Shown: one piece after another, positions 1 to 8,145 of the stretch
Position numbering within the stretch: position 1 is the stretch's first letter
Layout of the letters: each line of letters opens with the position of its first letter
NCBI GenBank assembly: GCA_900317155.1
Contig: ONFO01000028.1
Span: 1 to 51,071 of the forward strand
Reading direction: 5' to 3'
Source of the DNA: an uncultured Bacteroidales bacterium
GTDB taxonomy: Bacteria > Bacteroidota > Bacteroidia > Bacteroidales > F082
DNA: 51,071 nucleotides
Notes under the pieces: generated by a model
What the model saw: the letters and a program-made list of their open reading frames with translations, nothing else
Database searches by the model: none
What the model was told of the DNA's origin: nothing
Program-made: the position numbers and the translations under genes

Positions 1-2
1 TC

Positions 3-56
3 GTCAAAAGGGACGAAGCCTATCAACGAAACTACATGATATTTACTCCTACATAA
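3..56 (+). CDS. Possible 3' end of an upstream gene (partial)
   Basis: An open frame enters from the left edge and ends at TAA 54-56, giving a 17-residue tail ending NYMIFTPT. Its composition looks coding, but the fragment is too short to identify and other frames are also open for short distances here. Inference only; it may be chance. Confidence 0.25.
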   Translation, partial: VKRDEAYQRNYMIFTPT

Positions 57-76
57 AAAAACTTTCAAAAAGCCAT

Positions 77-107
77 TGCTAATTCATAAGAATAGATAGT
101 ACTTTTG
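77..107 (+). promoter_or_regulatory. Bacteroidota-type promoter (-33 TTG, -7 TACTTTTG)
   Basis: TTG at 77-79 and TACTTTTG at 100-107 are separated by 20 bases, matching the phylum's -33/-7 layout. Transcription would start near 113, just before the ATG at 126. The TTG inside the -7 box (105) could be mistaken for a start codon. Confidence 0.6.
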
Positions 108-125
108 CAGCAAATTCGATTCAAA

Positions 126-1052
126 ATGAAGATCAAAGCCATTCTCACAACACTATTCATTCTGACATCATTAGGCCTGTCGGCGCAAAACAACGCCGAA
201 GGCGAGACATTCCAACTCACCAAAAAAGGAGCACATTATGTGTTCAGCGCAAGCATCAATGGCACTGCAAATGCCACAATACTGGTGGAATCGGGCATAC
301 CGGCCTTGCTGGTTGACTCGGCTTTTGTTTTTAGCAGTGGTGTTCTGTCAGATATGGAACTGACTGTCATCGACAAAGAGAAACTAAGCCTCGCCGGACG
401 CGTCTACAAGATCACCCACAAGGCAAATGGGACGGTGCGCATTGGAAACAGCACCTCCTTTATCGGCGATGTGTTTGTTCTGTCAAATTACGACTATGGG
501 CCATACGAAGTGGCAGTGCCGGTGATGTATCTGCACAACGACCTCGACGATGGCAGTCGTATCGTCAGCCTCGACCTTGGCAATAATAGCCTTCAGATGC
601 TGGGCAAGGCATCGCTCGATGGCATTAAGACAGACTATTCGAAGAACAACATGAACACAGATACCTACGAGGGGATGTTCGCCATGGAGGCAAACATGAT
701 GCTTGACGACGGGATAAAGCCAAGAACGCTCAGCGGCAATTTCATGATCGATTTCGGCAATCCGGAATTGTTGTTTCTCATCCATCAGACCGAAGAAGTA
801 CAAAAGTTTCTTGCCGACAATGCCGACATGGAACTGCGAGAGGCCACCACTCCGAGCGGTGAGGTGGTGGGGCAATTCATCCTCACAAAACAGTGCCAAC
901 TCTGCGGTATCGCTTTCCCTGACGCAGTGGTTGTCATCACCAAAAACCTGCCATTGTTTACAACGCCTGGCGACATTGGCTTGAAATTCTTTGAGAGAAC
1001 CCTTGCCATTTTCGATTTTGACCAATCTGTTGTTTATATGAAAGGGAAATAG
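126..1052 (+). CDS. Exported retropepsin-like (degenerate aspartyl protease fold) protein
   Basis: A 308-residue protein beginning with a signal peptide that ends in LSAQ. After it comes a beta-rich region with two protease-like halves. The first has ATILVESGIPALLVDSAF, where aspartyl proteases of this fold carry DTG; the second has NFMIDFGNP. The C-terminus (GLKFFERTLAIFDFDQ...VYMK) resembles the conserved end of Bacteroidota aspartyl protease family proteins. Seen: the catalytic DTG is replaced by ESG in the first half. Inferred: an inactive or altered protease fold in the envelope. The start at 126 is preferred over TTG 105 because the latter lies in the -7 promoter element. Family assignment is moderate, by motif resemblance only. 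Confidence 0.55.
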   Translation: MKIKAILTTLFILTSLGLSAQNNAEGETFQLTKKGAHYVFSASINGTANATILVESGIPALLVDSAFVFSSGVLSDMELTVIDKEKLSLAGRVYKITHKANGTVRIGNSTSFIGDVFVLSNYDYGPYEVAVPVMYLHNDLDDGSRIVSLDLGNNSLQMLGKASLDGIKTDYSKNNMNTDTYEGMFAMEANMMLDDGIKPRTLSGNFMIDFGNPELLFLIHQTEEVQKFLADNADMELREATTPSGEVVGQFILTKQCQLCGIAFPDAVVVITKNLPLFTTPGDIGLKFFERTLAIFDFDQSVVYMKGK

Positions 1053-1093
1053 CAGATGATTTGCAACAAGCGGCTTGGGGTGAAACTTAGACC

Positions 1094-1945
1094 TCAATCC
1101 AATGTTTTAAATTCAGTAGGCGACACTCCTGTTTCATGCTTGAAATAGCGGCTGAAAGTAGACTGCTCGCCAAAGCCTAACATGTCGGCAATAGCCTGCA
1201 CGGAGAGGTCGTGCCGTATATGCAGCAACATTTTGGCCTCGGCGATGATCTTGACGCGAATCCAATAGGTAGCATTGTGACCTGTTTCCTGCTTGACAAC
1301 CGCACTGAAATACTTAGGTGTTAAACAGGCTCGTTCAGCATAAAAACCCACATCGTGGTGCTTGCGGAAATGCTGGGCCAAATCGGAATGGAACTGCATA
1401 CTGACACGTTTATTGGCACTGGTTTCATTCAGTTTGCTTTTGCGGTATTGGCTGAGCAACCGCAGTAAGAATTCCAACAAACGGGTCATCAACATCCGAC
1501 TCTCAGGGAGTTCGAGGCGTTTGATTTCGCGCATCCCTTCCACCACATCCGTTATCATCCTGTATTCGTGCCTATCGAGTTTCACACAAGGGTTGGGCTC
1601 GTATCGATAGCGCATTTGGTTGATGATTTGCAACATGGGATCGTTCAGCACCGAGGCATCGACGACTATCAAAGTGGCAAGGTAATCATCGGTTTTGCTC
1701 ACCTTACATACGCTATGGTTAGGGAAAATCACGCCAACGGTTTGTTTCTCGGAGTAGTCAGGCTGATTATCGTACAACAGTTGTATATGACCTTTATGTC
1801 CAATACAGATGACGTAATCAGACGACACAAACGGTTTGTCGCCTGTTGGCAATCCTCTGATATCATCAAGGACGACTATACCTTCATCCTTAATCTTTTG
1901 GAGATTGTTTAGCAATGGGTGAGAAGTTGTCTGCCGCTCTTTCAT
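1094..1945 (-). CDS. AraC-family transcriptional regulator
   Basis: A 283-residue regulator from ATG 1945. The N-terminal ~170 residues form the ligand/dimerisation part (ICIGHKGHIQLLYDNQ, NHSVCKVSKTDD). The last ~100 carry the two helix-turn-helix units of AraC proteins (FYAERACLTPKYFSAVVKQE, then LSVQAIADMLGFGEQSTFSR and the terminal YFKHETGVSPTEFK). A -7 box TATTTTTG on the minus strand (1957-1950), with TTTG 21 bases upstream (1982-1979), predicts transcription starting almost on the ATG, so translation is either leaderless or begins slightly downstream. It is divergent from the surface protein at 2083 and convergent with the protein at 126. Its target is unknown; the divergent gene is the natural first guess. 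Confidence 0.9.
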   Translation of the reverse strand: MKERQTTSHPLLNNLQKIKDEGIVVLDDIRGLPTGDKPFVSSDYVICIGHKGHIQLLYDNQPDYSEKQTVGVIFPNHSVCKVSKTDDYLATLIVVDASVLNDPMLQIINQMRYRYEPNPCVKLDRHEYRMITDVVEGMREIKRLELPESRMLMTRLLEFLLRLLSQYRKSKLNETSANKRVSMQFHSDLAQHFRKHHDVGFYAERACLTPKYFSAVVKQETGHNATYWIRVKIIAEAKMLLHIRHDLSVQAIADMLGFGEQSTFSRYFKHETGVSPTEFKTLD

Positions 1946-2046
1946 GTGACAAAAATACGGGTATTTTTTCAAATAAAACAAAGACAATCCGACTTTTTGC
2001 CATACAATTCGCCCTTTGTGCTACCTTTTGCTAGAGTTTAAGGTTA

Positions 2047-2054
2047 TATTTTTG
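2047..2054 (+). promoter_or_regulatory. -7 promoter element TATTTTTG
   Basis: TATTTTTG lies about 30 bases before the ATG at 2083. A TTTG occurs 16 bases upstream (2027-2030), closer than the usual 19-21, so the -33 box is uncertain. Confidence 0.5.
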
Positions 2055-2082
2055 CGACTCATAAACATTAATGGCAGTAATC

Positions 2083-5000
2083 ATGTACAAGAAATTCCTG
2101 ATTTTCTTCGCAATGCTCGGCATTTCATCAGCCTTGATGGCTGGCGGAGGAGGCCGCACCAGCCTTTATTTTGGAAACACTAATTCTCGAGAATCTTCAT
2201 TAGAGGATAACAGTGTGACCGTGGTTTACGACGGCTCATCCGCAACCGTGACCGTGGCCGACAACGTGGCGGATTACCTCACCGTCACGCAAAGCGGGGC
2301 ACACGTCTCAATAGCGCAAAGCAGTGACTTGGCCAGCGAAATCACCTATACGCTTTCTGGCTCATCAACCGACGGTGAGTTTTACATGTCAGGTTCCTAC
2401 AAAGCCACTATTGAACTAAATGGCCTCACACTGACGAACACAACGCCTGTTTACAGCGGTGCCGCCATCCATATCCAAAACAGCAAACGCATCAACGTGA
2501 AGGTCATCACGGGTACCACCAATACACTTGTCGATGCTGCCAGCGGATCGCAAAAAGGCTGCCTCTATGTAAAGGGACACGCTGAGTTCAAGCAAAAAGG
2601 TTCACTTAACGTTGTAGGCAACGTAAAACACGGCATCAAGGCGGGAGAATACATCAGCATCAAGAATGCCACCATCAACGTGACTTCTGCGGTAGGCGAT
2701 GGCATCTCGTGCAACCAATATTTCCTCATGGAAAGTGGAACCGTCAATATCAGTGGAACCGATGACGATGGCATCCAATGCGACCTCGACGGTGACACCC
2801 CGACAGGCATCACCACCGACCATGAGGACGAAGACTCAGGCAACGTCTATATCAGCGGTGGCACTATCACCATCACCTGTGACGCTATTGCTGCCAAAGG
2901 CATAAAAAGCGCAGGCGACATTTACATCTCCGATGAACCCGTGATCAACATTACCACAACGGGTATTGGCACATGGGATGAAGAAGATCTGGAAACGAAA
3001 GCGGCTTGCTGTCTGAATGCCGACGGCAACATCGACATCAGTGGCGGCACGCTCTCACTCACTTCCACTGGCTCAGGAGGCAAAGGCATGAAATGCGACA
3101 CCTTGATGACCATCAGTGGCGGTGACATCACGGTCGCCACATCGGGCGGACTTTATTATAATAATGGTGTAACTGAGAACACAAATTATACAGGCAATAC
3201 CGACCATATCAGTAGTGCCTATTATTCCTCGCCGAAGGGCATCAAGGCAGGCACAAAGACCGAAGTAGGCACGAATAATTACACTTATAGCGGCGGCCTG
3301 ATTATCAGCGGCGGCACCATTTATGTCACCACATCCGGCCACAACGGTGAAGGCATCGAGAGTAAGAACTATTTCGACATCATGGGCGGCCATATCACCG
3401 TGGAATCATACGACGACGGCTTCAATGCAGGACGCGACATGAACATCACCGGTGGTCATGTTTATTCAAGGACTTCCAACAACGATGGCATGGACTCCAA
3501 TGGCAATTTCTATATTAGAGGCGGGTTGGTGTATGCTATTGGCGCGTCTTCACCAGAAGTGGCCATCGATGCGAACACTGAGGGAGGCTATAAGCTCTAT
3601 GTGCTGGGAGGAACGATGATTGCCATTGGTGGTATTGAGTCGGGTGCTTCGCTCCAACAGGCTTGCTACCGAGCATCATCGGTGAGTAGCAACACCTGGC
3701 ATTCTATGACCTACGGCAACAATGTAATCGCCTTTTTAACACCGACAATTAACAGTGGTGGTGGCCCTGGTGGCGGAGGTCCCGGAGGTGGTGGCCCTGG
3801 CGGAGGCGGCCCTGGTGGAAATTCTTCTGCTATGATCATTTCGGCCCCGTCCACACCAACAATTAAGAAAAATGTCACAGTTACAGGAGGCACCAGTCTT
3901 TTTGGAGGCAAATGCTATCTTGATGCCACATTCAGCGGAGGTTCCAACGTTTCGCTTAGCAATTACAGCAGTAGCGGCAGCGGCAACGGTTCATTATCCT
4001 ATCGTTTCAACATTGCAGGCAACTGGAGCACAGCCTCCAATTGGAGTTCAGGATTGGTGCCAGGTTCGGGCGCAGAGGTCTTTATCAATGCGGACTGCCA
4101 ACTCGATACAAACGCACAAGTGACCGACCTGTCTGTCGCAAGGAGCAAAGTCCTAACGTTGGGTTCAGGCCAATCCTTGACCGTTTCAGGTGATTTGACC
4201 AACACATCGGCCTCCGGCTTGGTTATTGCCGATGGCGCACAATTAGTTAACGGCTCTGAAAATGTAAAGGCAACCATCCAAAAGAATATATCCGCTTATT
4301 CGCAGAACGGAGGTTGGTATCTCATTGCCTCACCAATGAGCACAAGCGTCACCCCGAGCGAGAGCAACGGTCTGCTCAATTGCTCATACGACCTTTACCT
4401 CTTCGATGAAACCGAAGAATTGGAATGGCGCAACTATAAAGCTAATGCGTTCACCACAATCGAAAACACTATAGGTTATCTCTATGCTAACAGTGGCGAT
4501 GTTACCTTAGCCTTTGCTGGAACATTGGTTCCCTCAGACAATAATGTGGAACTGACGGGACTGTCGGCATCAGGCACTCATTTCAACCAATGGAACCTTA
4601 TCGGCAACCCCTTCCCATGCAATGCCTATCTCGGCAATGGTCAGGCTTTCTACAAGATGAACGATGCAGGCGATGAGATTGAGTCTGTGGTAGCAGGAAC
4701 AGCTATTGCCCCGATGGAAGCCGTGTTTGTGGAAGCCACTTCAGCCACATTCTCCAAAACGCCCTCACGCTTAGTTGGCAACCTAAACATCATGCTTATG
4801 AGTAACGACAAAACAAGGTCTAATGCTTTAAGAAAAGAAGACAATGCCATCGTGACTTTCGGTGAAGGCTGCACTCTTGGCAAATACATGCTCAACAAGG
4901 ACGCCTCCATACTTTACATCCCACAGGAGGGTCATGAATACGCAATAGTAAACAGGGACTACGAAGACGAGGTGCCGCTCTGTTTCAAAGCCTCCGAAAA

Positions 5001-5382
5001 TGGCACTTATACCCTTGCGATTGATGCCGAAAATGTCGAGATGAACTACCTTCATCTCATCGACAATTTGACTGGAATCGACACGGATTTACTGGCTGTG
5101 CCAAATTACACTTTCGGGGCGAATACAACAGACTATGATAACCGTTTTCATTTGGTCTTTAGTGCCGAAGCCAATTTTGTCTATTTCAATGGCAGCGATT
5201 GGGTAGTCAGCAATGAAGGCAATGCCACCCTGCAACTTATTGACATGAAGGGATGCCTCATTAAGGAAACGCCAATTGATGGCAATACTACTTTGGGCGT
5301 GGACAACCTTACCCCAGGCATGTATGTCATTCGCTTGATAAGCAATGGCGAAGTGAAGACGCAAAAAGTGAGCGTAAAATGA
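2083..5382 (+). CDS. T9SS-exported carbohydrate-binding beta-helix protein (Cthe_2159 type)
   Basis: A 1099-residue secreted protein. A signal peptide (ending SALMAG) is followed by about 500 residues of beta-helix repeats of the form 'ISGGTI-x-VTT-x-G-x-GIKA', typical of the Cthe_2159/DUF4353 carbohydrate-binding family, whose founder binds acidic sugar polymers. A Gly/Pro-rich linker (GGGPGGGGPGGG, ~residues 560-580) leads to a second beta-rich module (NWSTASNWSSGLVPG) and a C-terminal type A T9SS sorting domain (LQLIDMKGCLIKE...LTPGMYVIRL...KVSVK). Inferred: secreted across the outer membrane and anchored to the surface, binding polysaccharide. An in-frame ATG at 2071 is possible; 2083 gives the cleaner signal peptide. 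The following lipoprotein is a shorter relative, pointing to duplication. It ends before a clear terminator. Confidence 0.85.
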   Translation: MYKKFLIFFAMLGISSALMAGGGGRTSLYFGNTNSRESSLEDNSVTVVYDGSSATVTVADNVADYLTVTQSGAHVSIAQSSDLASEITYTLSGSSTDGEFYMSGSYKATIELNGLTLTNTTPVYSGAAIHIQNSKRINVKVITGTTNTLVDAASGSQKGCLYVKGHAEFKQKGSLNVVGNVKHGIKAGEYISIKNATINVTSAVGDGISCNQYFLMESGTVNISGTDDDGIQCDLDGDTPTGITTDHEDEDSGNVYISGGTITITCDAIAAKGIKSAGDIYISDEPVINITTTGIGTWDEEDLETKAACCLNADGNIDISGGTLSLTSTGSGGKGMKCDTLMTISGGDITVATSGGLYYNNGVTENTNYTGNTDHISSAYYSSPKGIKAGTKTEVGTNNYTYSGGLIISGGTIYVTTSGHNGEGIESKNYFDIMGGHITVESYDDGFNAGRDMNITGGHVYSRTSNNDGMDSNGNFYIRGGLVYAIGASSPEVAIDANTEGGYKLYVLGGTMIAIGGIESGASLQQACYRASSVSSNTWHSMTYGNNVIAFLTPTINSGGGPGGGGPGGGGPGGGGPGGNSSAMIISAPSTPTIKKNVTVTGGTSLFGGKCYLDATFSGGSNVSLSNYSSSGSGNGSLSYRFNIAGNWSTASNWSSGLVPGSGAEVFINADCQLDTNAQVTDLSVARSKVLTLGSGQSLTVSGDLTNTSASGLVIADGAQLVNGSENVKATIQKNISAYSQNGGWYLIASPMSTSVTPSESNGLLNCSYDLYLFDETEELEWRNYKANAFTTIENTIGYLYANSGDVTLAFAGTLVPSDNNVELTGLSASGTHFNQWNLIGNPFPCNAYLGNGQAFYKMNDAGDEIESVVAGTAIAPMEAVFVEATSATFSKTPSRLVGNLNIMLMSNDKTRSNALRKEDNAIVTFGEGCTLGKYMLNKDASILYIPQEGHEYAIVNRDYEDEVPLCFKASENGTYTLAIDAENVEMNYLHLIDNLTGIDTDLLAVPNYTFGANTTDYDNRFHLVFSAEANFVYFNGSDWVVSNEGNATLQLIDMKGCLIKETPIDGNTTLGVDNLTPGMYVIRLISNGEVKTQKVSVK

Positions 5383-5461
5383 GGAATAAACATCAATAAT
5401 AAAAAAGAAACAACCCAAAATTGAATGAGAACTTTTCTGTAATTCATTTGTTTTTTTCGTT

Positions 5462-5491
5462 AAGACATAGTCTTTGGGCTATGTCTTTTTT
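5462..5491 (+). terminator. Rho-independent terminator
   Basis: An 11-bp stem (5462-5472 with 5477-5487, loop TTTG) is followed by a T run to 5491. It lies between the two Cthe_2159-type genes and separates them into two transcripts. Confidence 0.8.
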
Positions 5492-5537
5492 GGCTTTCGA
5501 ACAATAAAACACCTTAATTTGTGATTATTATAGAAAA

Positions 5538-7115
5538 ATGAGAATGGAGATGAAACAGTTATTGAATTATTTGTTATTTGTCATGCTGGGAGTATTGGTT
5601 GCGAGCTGCCAAAAAGACAACATCGTCCTTATCGACCCGATTGAGATCGACGATAGCGAGGACCTCATCGCCAACACTGTATTCACCCAAACGGTTGGCG
5701 TGGCCTTTTCCACCAATAGGAACGCAGTTGTTACTGGCACCGATGAGGACTTCACCGTAACCATTAGCGGCAACGATGTGACCATTGTCTATGCTGGAGA
5801 AGAATATGTGATGTATGAGCTTTCGGGGACTACCAACGACGGTTTCTTCAAACTCTACAGCGCGAAGAAACAAGGCATTACGCTGAATGGTGTGAGCATC
5901 ATCAATCCCAACGGCGCAGCCATCAACGTGCAAGGCCCGACTGCCGATCCGAGCAAAGGCAAGCGCACCTTCATCGTTTTGAATGGCGAAAACACCCTTG
6001 CCGACGGCACAACTTACACTGACACGCCCGCCACCGAGGACGAAAAAGCAGCGATGTTTGGCGAAGGCCAGTTCATCTTTAGTGGTGAAGGTAGCCTCAC
6101 CGTCACGGCAACGGGCAAGTCGGGCATCGTTTCCGATGACTACGTACATTTTATGAGTGGAACCATTACCGTCAATGTATCAAGTTCCGTCACAGTCAAT
6201 GGTAGCGACACTTTGAAGCCTGCTTGTGTGCGGGGCAAAGACTACGTCAAGATGACCGATGGTACGCTAACCCTCACCAGCACGGGAACGGGAGGCAAGG
6301 GCATCAGCAGCGACGGCAACGGCTACTTTTATGGTGGCTCGGTCGATGTGACGGTGACTGGAAGCAATTTCGGTTCTAGTGGTGGCGGTGGAGGCCATGG
6401 CGGATGGGGCAACAATAGTTCCAACGGCGTTTCGGCCAAAGGACTCAAATTCGATGGAAACTTGATCTTTAAAGGAAGCCATGTAGTGGTGAATTGCACG
6501 GCCCACGAAGGCATCGAAGCCAAGGGCACACTCTCGGTTTCAGGCGGCGAGGTGTACAGCCATTCCCAATCGGATGATGCCATCAACTCAGGTGGCAACC
6601 TCACCATTTCGGGCGGTTTGGTCTGCGCCTATAGCCAAGGCAACGACGGCCTCGATGCCAACGGCAATTGTTACATCAAAGGCGGTGCGGTTTATTCCAT
6701 CAGTGTCAGTTCGCCCGAGGTGGCCATTGATGCCAACTCGGAAGGCGGCTACCAACTCTACCTAACGGGTGGCACTTTGGTAGCCATTGGCGGATTGGAG
6801 AGTGGTTCCTCTCTTACACAGAGTTGCTATTCGGCCTCTTCTTGGTCGCAAAACACTTGGTACAGCTTGACCTTTGGTTCAACGACTTACGCATTCAAGA
6901 CCCCAGCAAGCGGAGGGACACCTCTGGTTGTATCGGGAAACGCCTCCCCAACCTTGCAATCCAACGTAAATGTTGCGGGCGGAACAGAATGCTTTGAGGG
7001 TATGTTTTATACGGATGCTTCCGTCAGTGGCGGCAATTCCGTCAGTCTATCGTCCTACACGGGCGGCAATGGAGGAGGCGGTGGCCCTGGTGGAGGCGGT
7101 CATGGTCCTTTTTGA
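5538..7115 (+). CDS. Cthe_2159-type carbohydrate-binding lipoprotein
   Basis: A 525-residue protein with a lipoprotein signal (lipobox LVASC, Cys near residue 24), so predicted to be membrane-anchored. The body repeats the beta-helix pattern of the preceding gene (GVAFSTNRNAVVTG, MYELSGTTNDGFFKLYSAKK, GISSDGNGYFYGGSVDV, GNDGLDANGNCYIKGG). The final block, SPEVAIDANSEGGYQLYLTGGT, nearly duplicates the matching block in its neighbour. It has a central Gly-rich stretch and a Gly-rich C-terminus (GGGGGPGGGGHGPF) and no T9SS domain. Inferred: a lipid-anchored glycan-binding partner of the T9SS protein. ATGs at 5538, 5544 and 5550 are all possible. The DUF2490 gene follows after 24 bases, probably in the same transcript. 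Confidence 0.82.
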   Translation: MRMEMKQLLNYLLFVMLGVLVASCQKDNIVLIDPIEIDDSEDLIANTVFTQTVGVAFSTNRNAVVTGTDEDFTVTISGNDVTIVYAGEEYVMYELSGTTNDGFFKLYSAKKQGITLNGVSIINPNGAAINVQGPTADPSKGKRTFIVLNGENTLADGTTYTDTPATEDEKAAMFGEGQFIFSGEGSLTVTATGKSGIVSDDYVHFMSGTITVNVSSSVTVNGSDTLKPACVRGKDYVKMTDGTLTLTSTGTGGKGISSDGNGYFYGGSVDVTVTGSNFGSSGGGGGHGGWGNNSSNGVSAKGLKFDGNLIFKGSHVVVNCTAHEGIEAKGTLSVSGGEVYSHSQSDDAINSGGNLTISGGLVCAYSQGNDGLDANGNCYIKGGAVYSISVSSPEVAIDANSEGGYQLYLTGGTLVAIGGLESGSSLTQSCYSASSWSQNTWYSLTFGSTTYAFKTPASGGTPLVVSGNASPTLQSNVNVAGGTECFEGMFYTDASVSGGNSVSLSSYTGGNGGGGGPGGGGHGPF

Positions 7116-7139
7116 GTTTAGAGTTTAAAGTATAGAGTT

Positions 7140-7970
7140 ATGAAAAGCAAACACATTATCATATTGATGTTGGGGATGTTGTTCCCCATTTTGGCTACAG
7201 CCCAAACCGATGTCGCCCTTGCTCCAGAATTTGGCGGCAGGGTTTCCTTGAGCCTTGACAAAAGAATCACTAAAGGCCTGCACATTTCCCTTGAGGAAGA
7301 GGTGCGTTTCGACAACAACTTCGGTAGCCTTGACCGCCTGCAAACCACATTGGCCTTGAGCTATAAGGTTCACCCCAACATCAAACTCGGGTTGGGCTAT
7401 GTGCTCATCAACGGCTATGGAGCCAACTTGGAATCATTCAAAAACCCGCGCCACAGACTCATGGCTGATGTCACAGGCACCATACATTACGGTAACTGGA
7501 ACTTCTCGCTGAAGGAACGCTTTCAGGTGACGCGCCGCACGGGCGATTTCAACATATACCAAAACCCACAAAACGCCCTGACGCTAAAAAGCCGTGTAAA
7601 GGCCTTGTACAAAGGCTTCGGCAAGGTGCAGCCTTACGCCTATTTCGAGGTGCGCAACTATCTGAATGCGCCCGTCATTGAGGCGGCCTACGATGGTAAT
7701 GTTTATGTCACTTTGGACGACTATTCCGAAGAAGGCGAAGCTGGTTGGTTCCTGAAGGGTTTCAATGGCGGTTATGTCAATCGCCTACGTGGCTCTTTGG
7801 GTGCAGATATCAGATTGGACAAGCGCAACACATTGAATTTCTATATCTTGTGCGACTACCTTATGGAAAAGCAAGTGGACGCCAACGCCGAGGGCACCAA
7901 ACTGAAGTCGTACACTAAGGAAACAGGCTTCCGTGGCTGGATTGGTGCGGGGTATGAGTTTGCGTTTTGA
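7140..7970 (+). CDS. DUF2490-family outer-membrane beta-barrel protein
   Basis: A 276-residue protein with a signal peptide ending ATAQ and alternating beta strands through to an aromatic C-terminus (GAGYEFAF), as in outer-membrane barrels. The pattern RVSLSLDKRITKGLHISLEEEVRFDNNFG with TLALSYKVHPNIKLGLGYVLING is characteristic of DUF2490, a Bacteroidota family of unknown function. It starts 24 bases after the lipoprotein gene with no terminator between, so the two are probably co-transcribed. Inferred: an outer-membrane component working with the beta-helix proteins. Substrate and role are not evident. Confidence 0.8.
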   Translation: MKSKHIIILMLGMLFPILATAQTDVALAPEFGGRVSLSLDKRITKGLHISLEEEVRFDNNFGSLDRLQTTLALSYKVHPNIKLGLGYVLINGYGANLESFKNPRHRLMADVTGTIHYGNWNFSLKERFQVTRRTGDFNIYQNPQNALTLKSRVKALYKGFGKVQPYAYFEVRNYLNAPVIEAAYDGNVYVTLDDYSEEGEAGWFLKGFNGGYVNRLRGSLGADIRLDKRNTLNFYILCDYLMEKQVDANAEGTKLKSYTKETGFRGWIGAGYEFAF

Positions 7971-8128
7971 TGATTTCCGGGCGATTGTTGAGTGCTATTT
8001 TAGAAAAGCTTTGACGCTGGTCAGTTCTCCTTGGAGCTTTATCTGATGTGTCATACCTCTGCCAACAGGTCCTTCACTGCATGGGTGATTATCAGAAAGG
8101 TTCTAGGTTCACTATCAGGAATTTTCTG

Positions 8129-8136
8129 TATTTTTG
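8129..8136 (+). promoter_or_regulatory. -7 promoter element TATTTTTG
   Basis: TATTTTTG lies 9 bases before the ATG at 8146, implying a very short leader. No good -33 box is visible. The TTG inside this box (8134) is in frame with the gene and is a trap for start calling. Confidence 0.5.
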
Positions 8137-8145
8137 CCTCCAATT

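Noticed and set aside
3757-3825. Repetitive GGTGGCGGAGG-type units, considered as a CRISPR or regulatory repeat
   Set aside because: They encode the Gly/Pro-rich linker within an intact reading frame and have no spacers.
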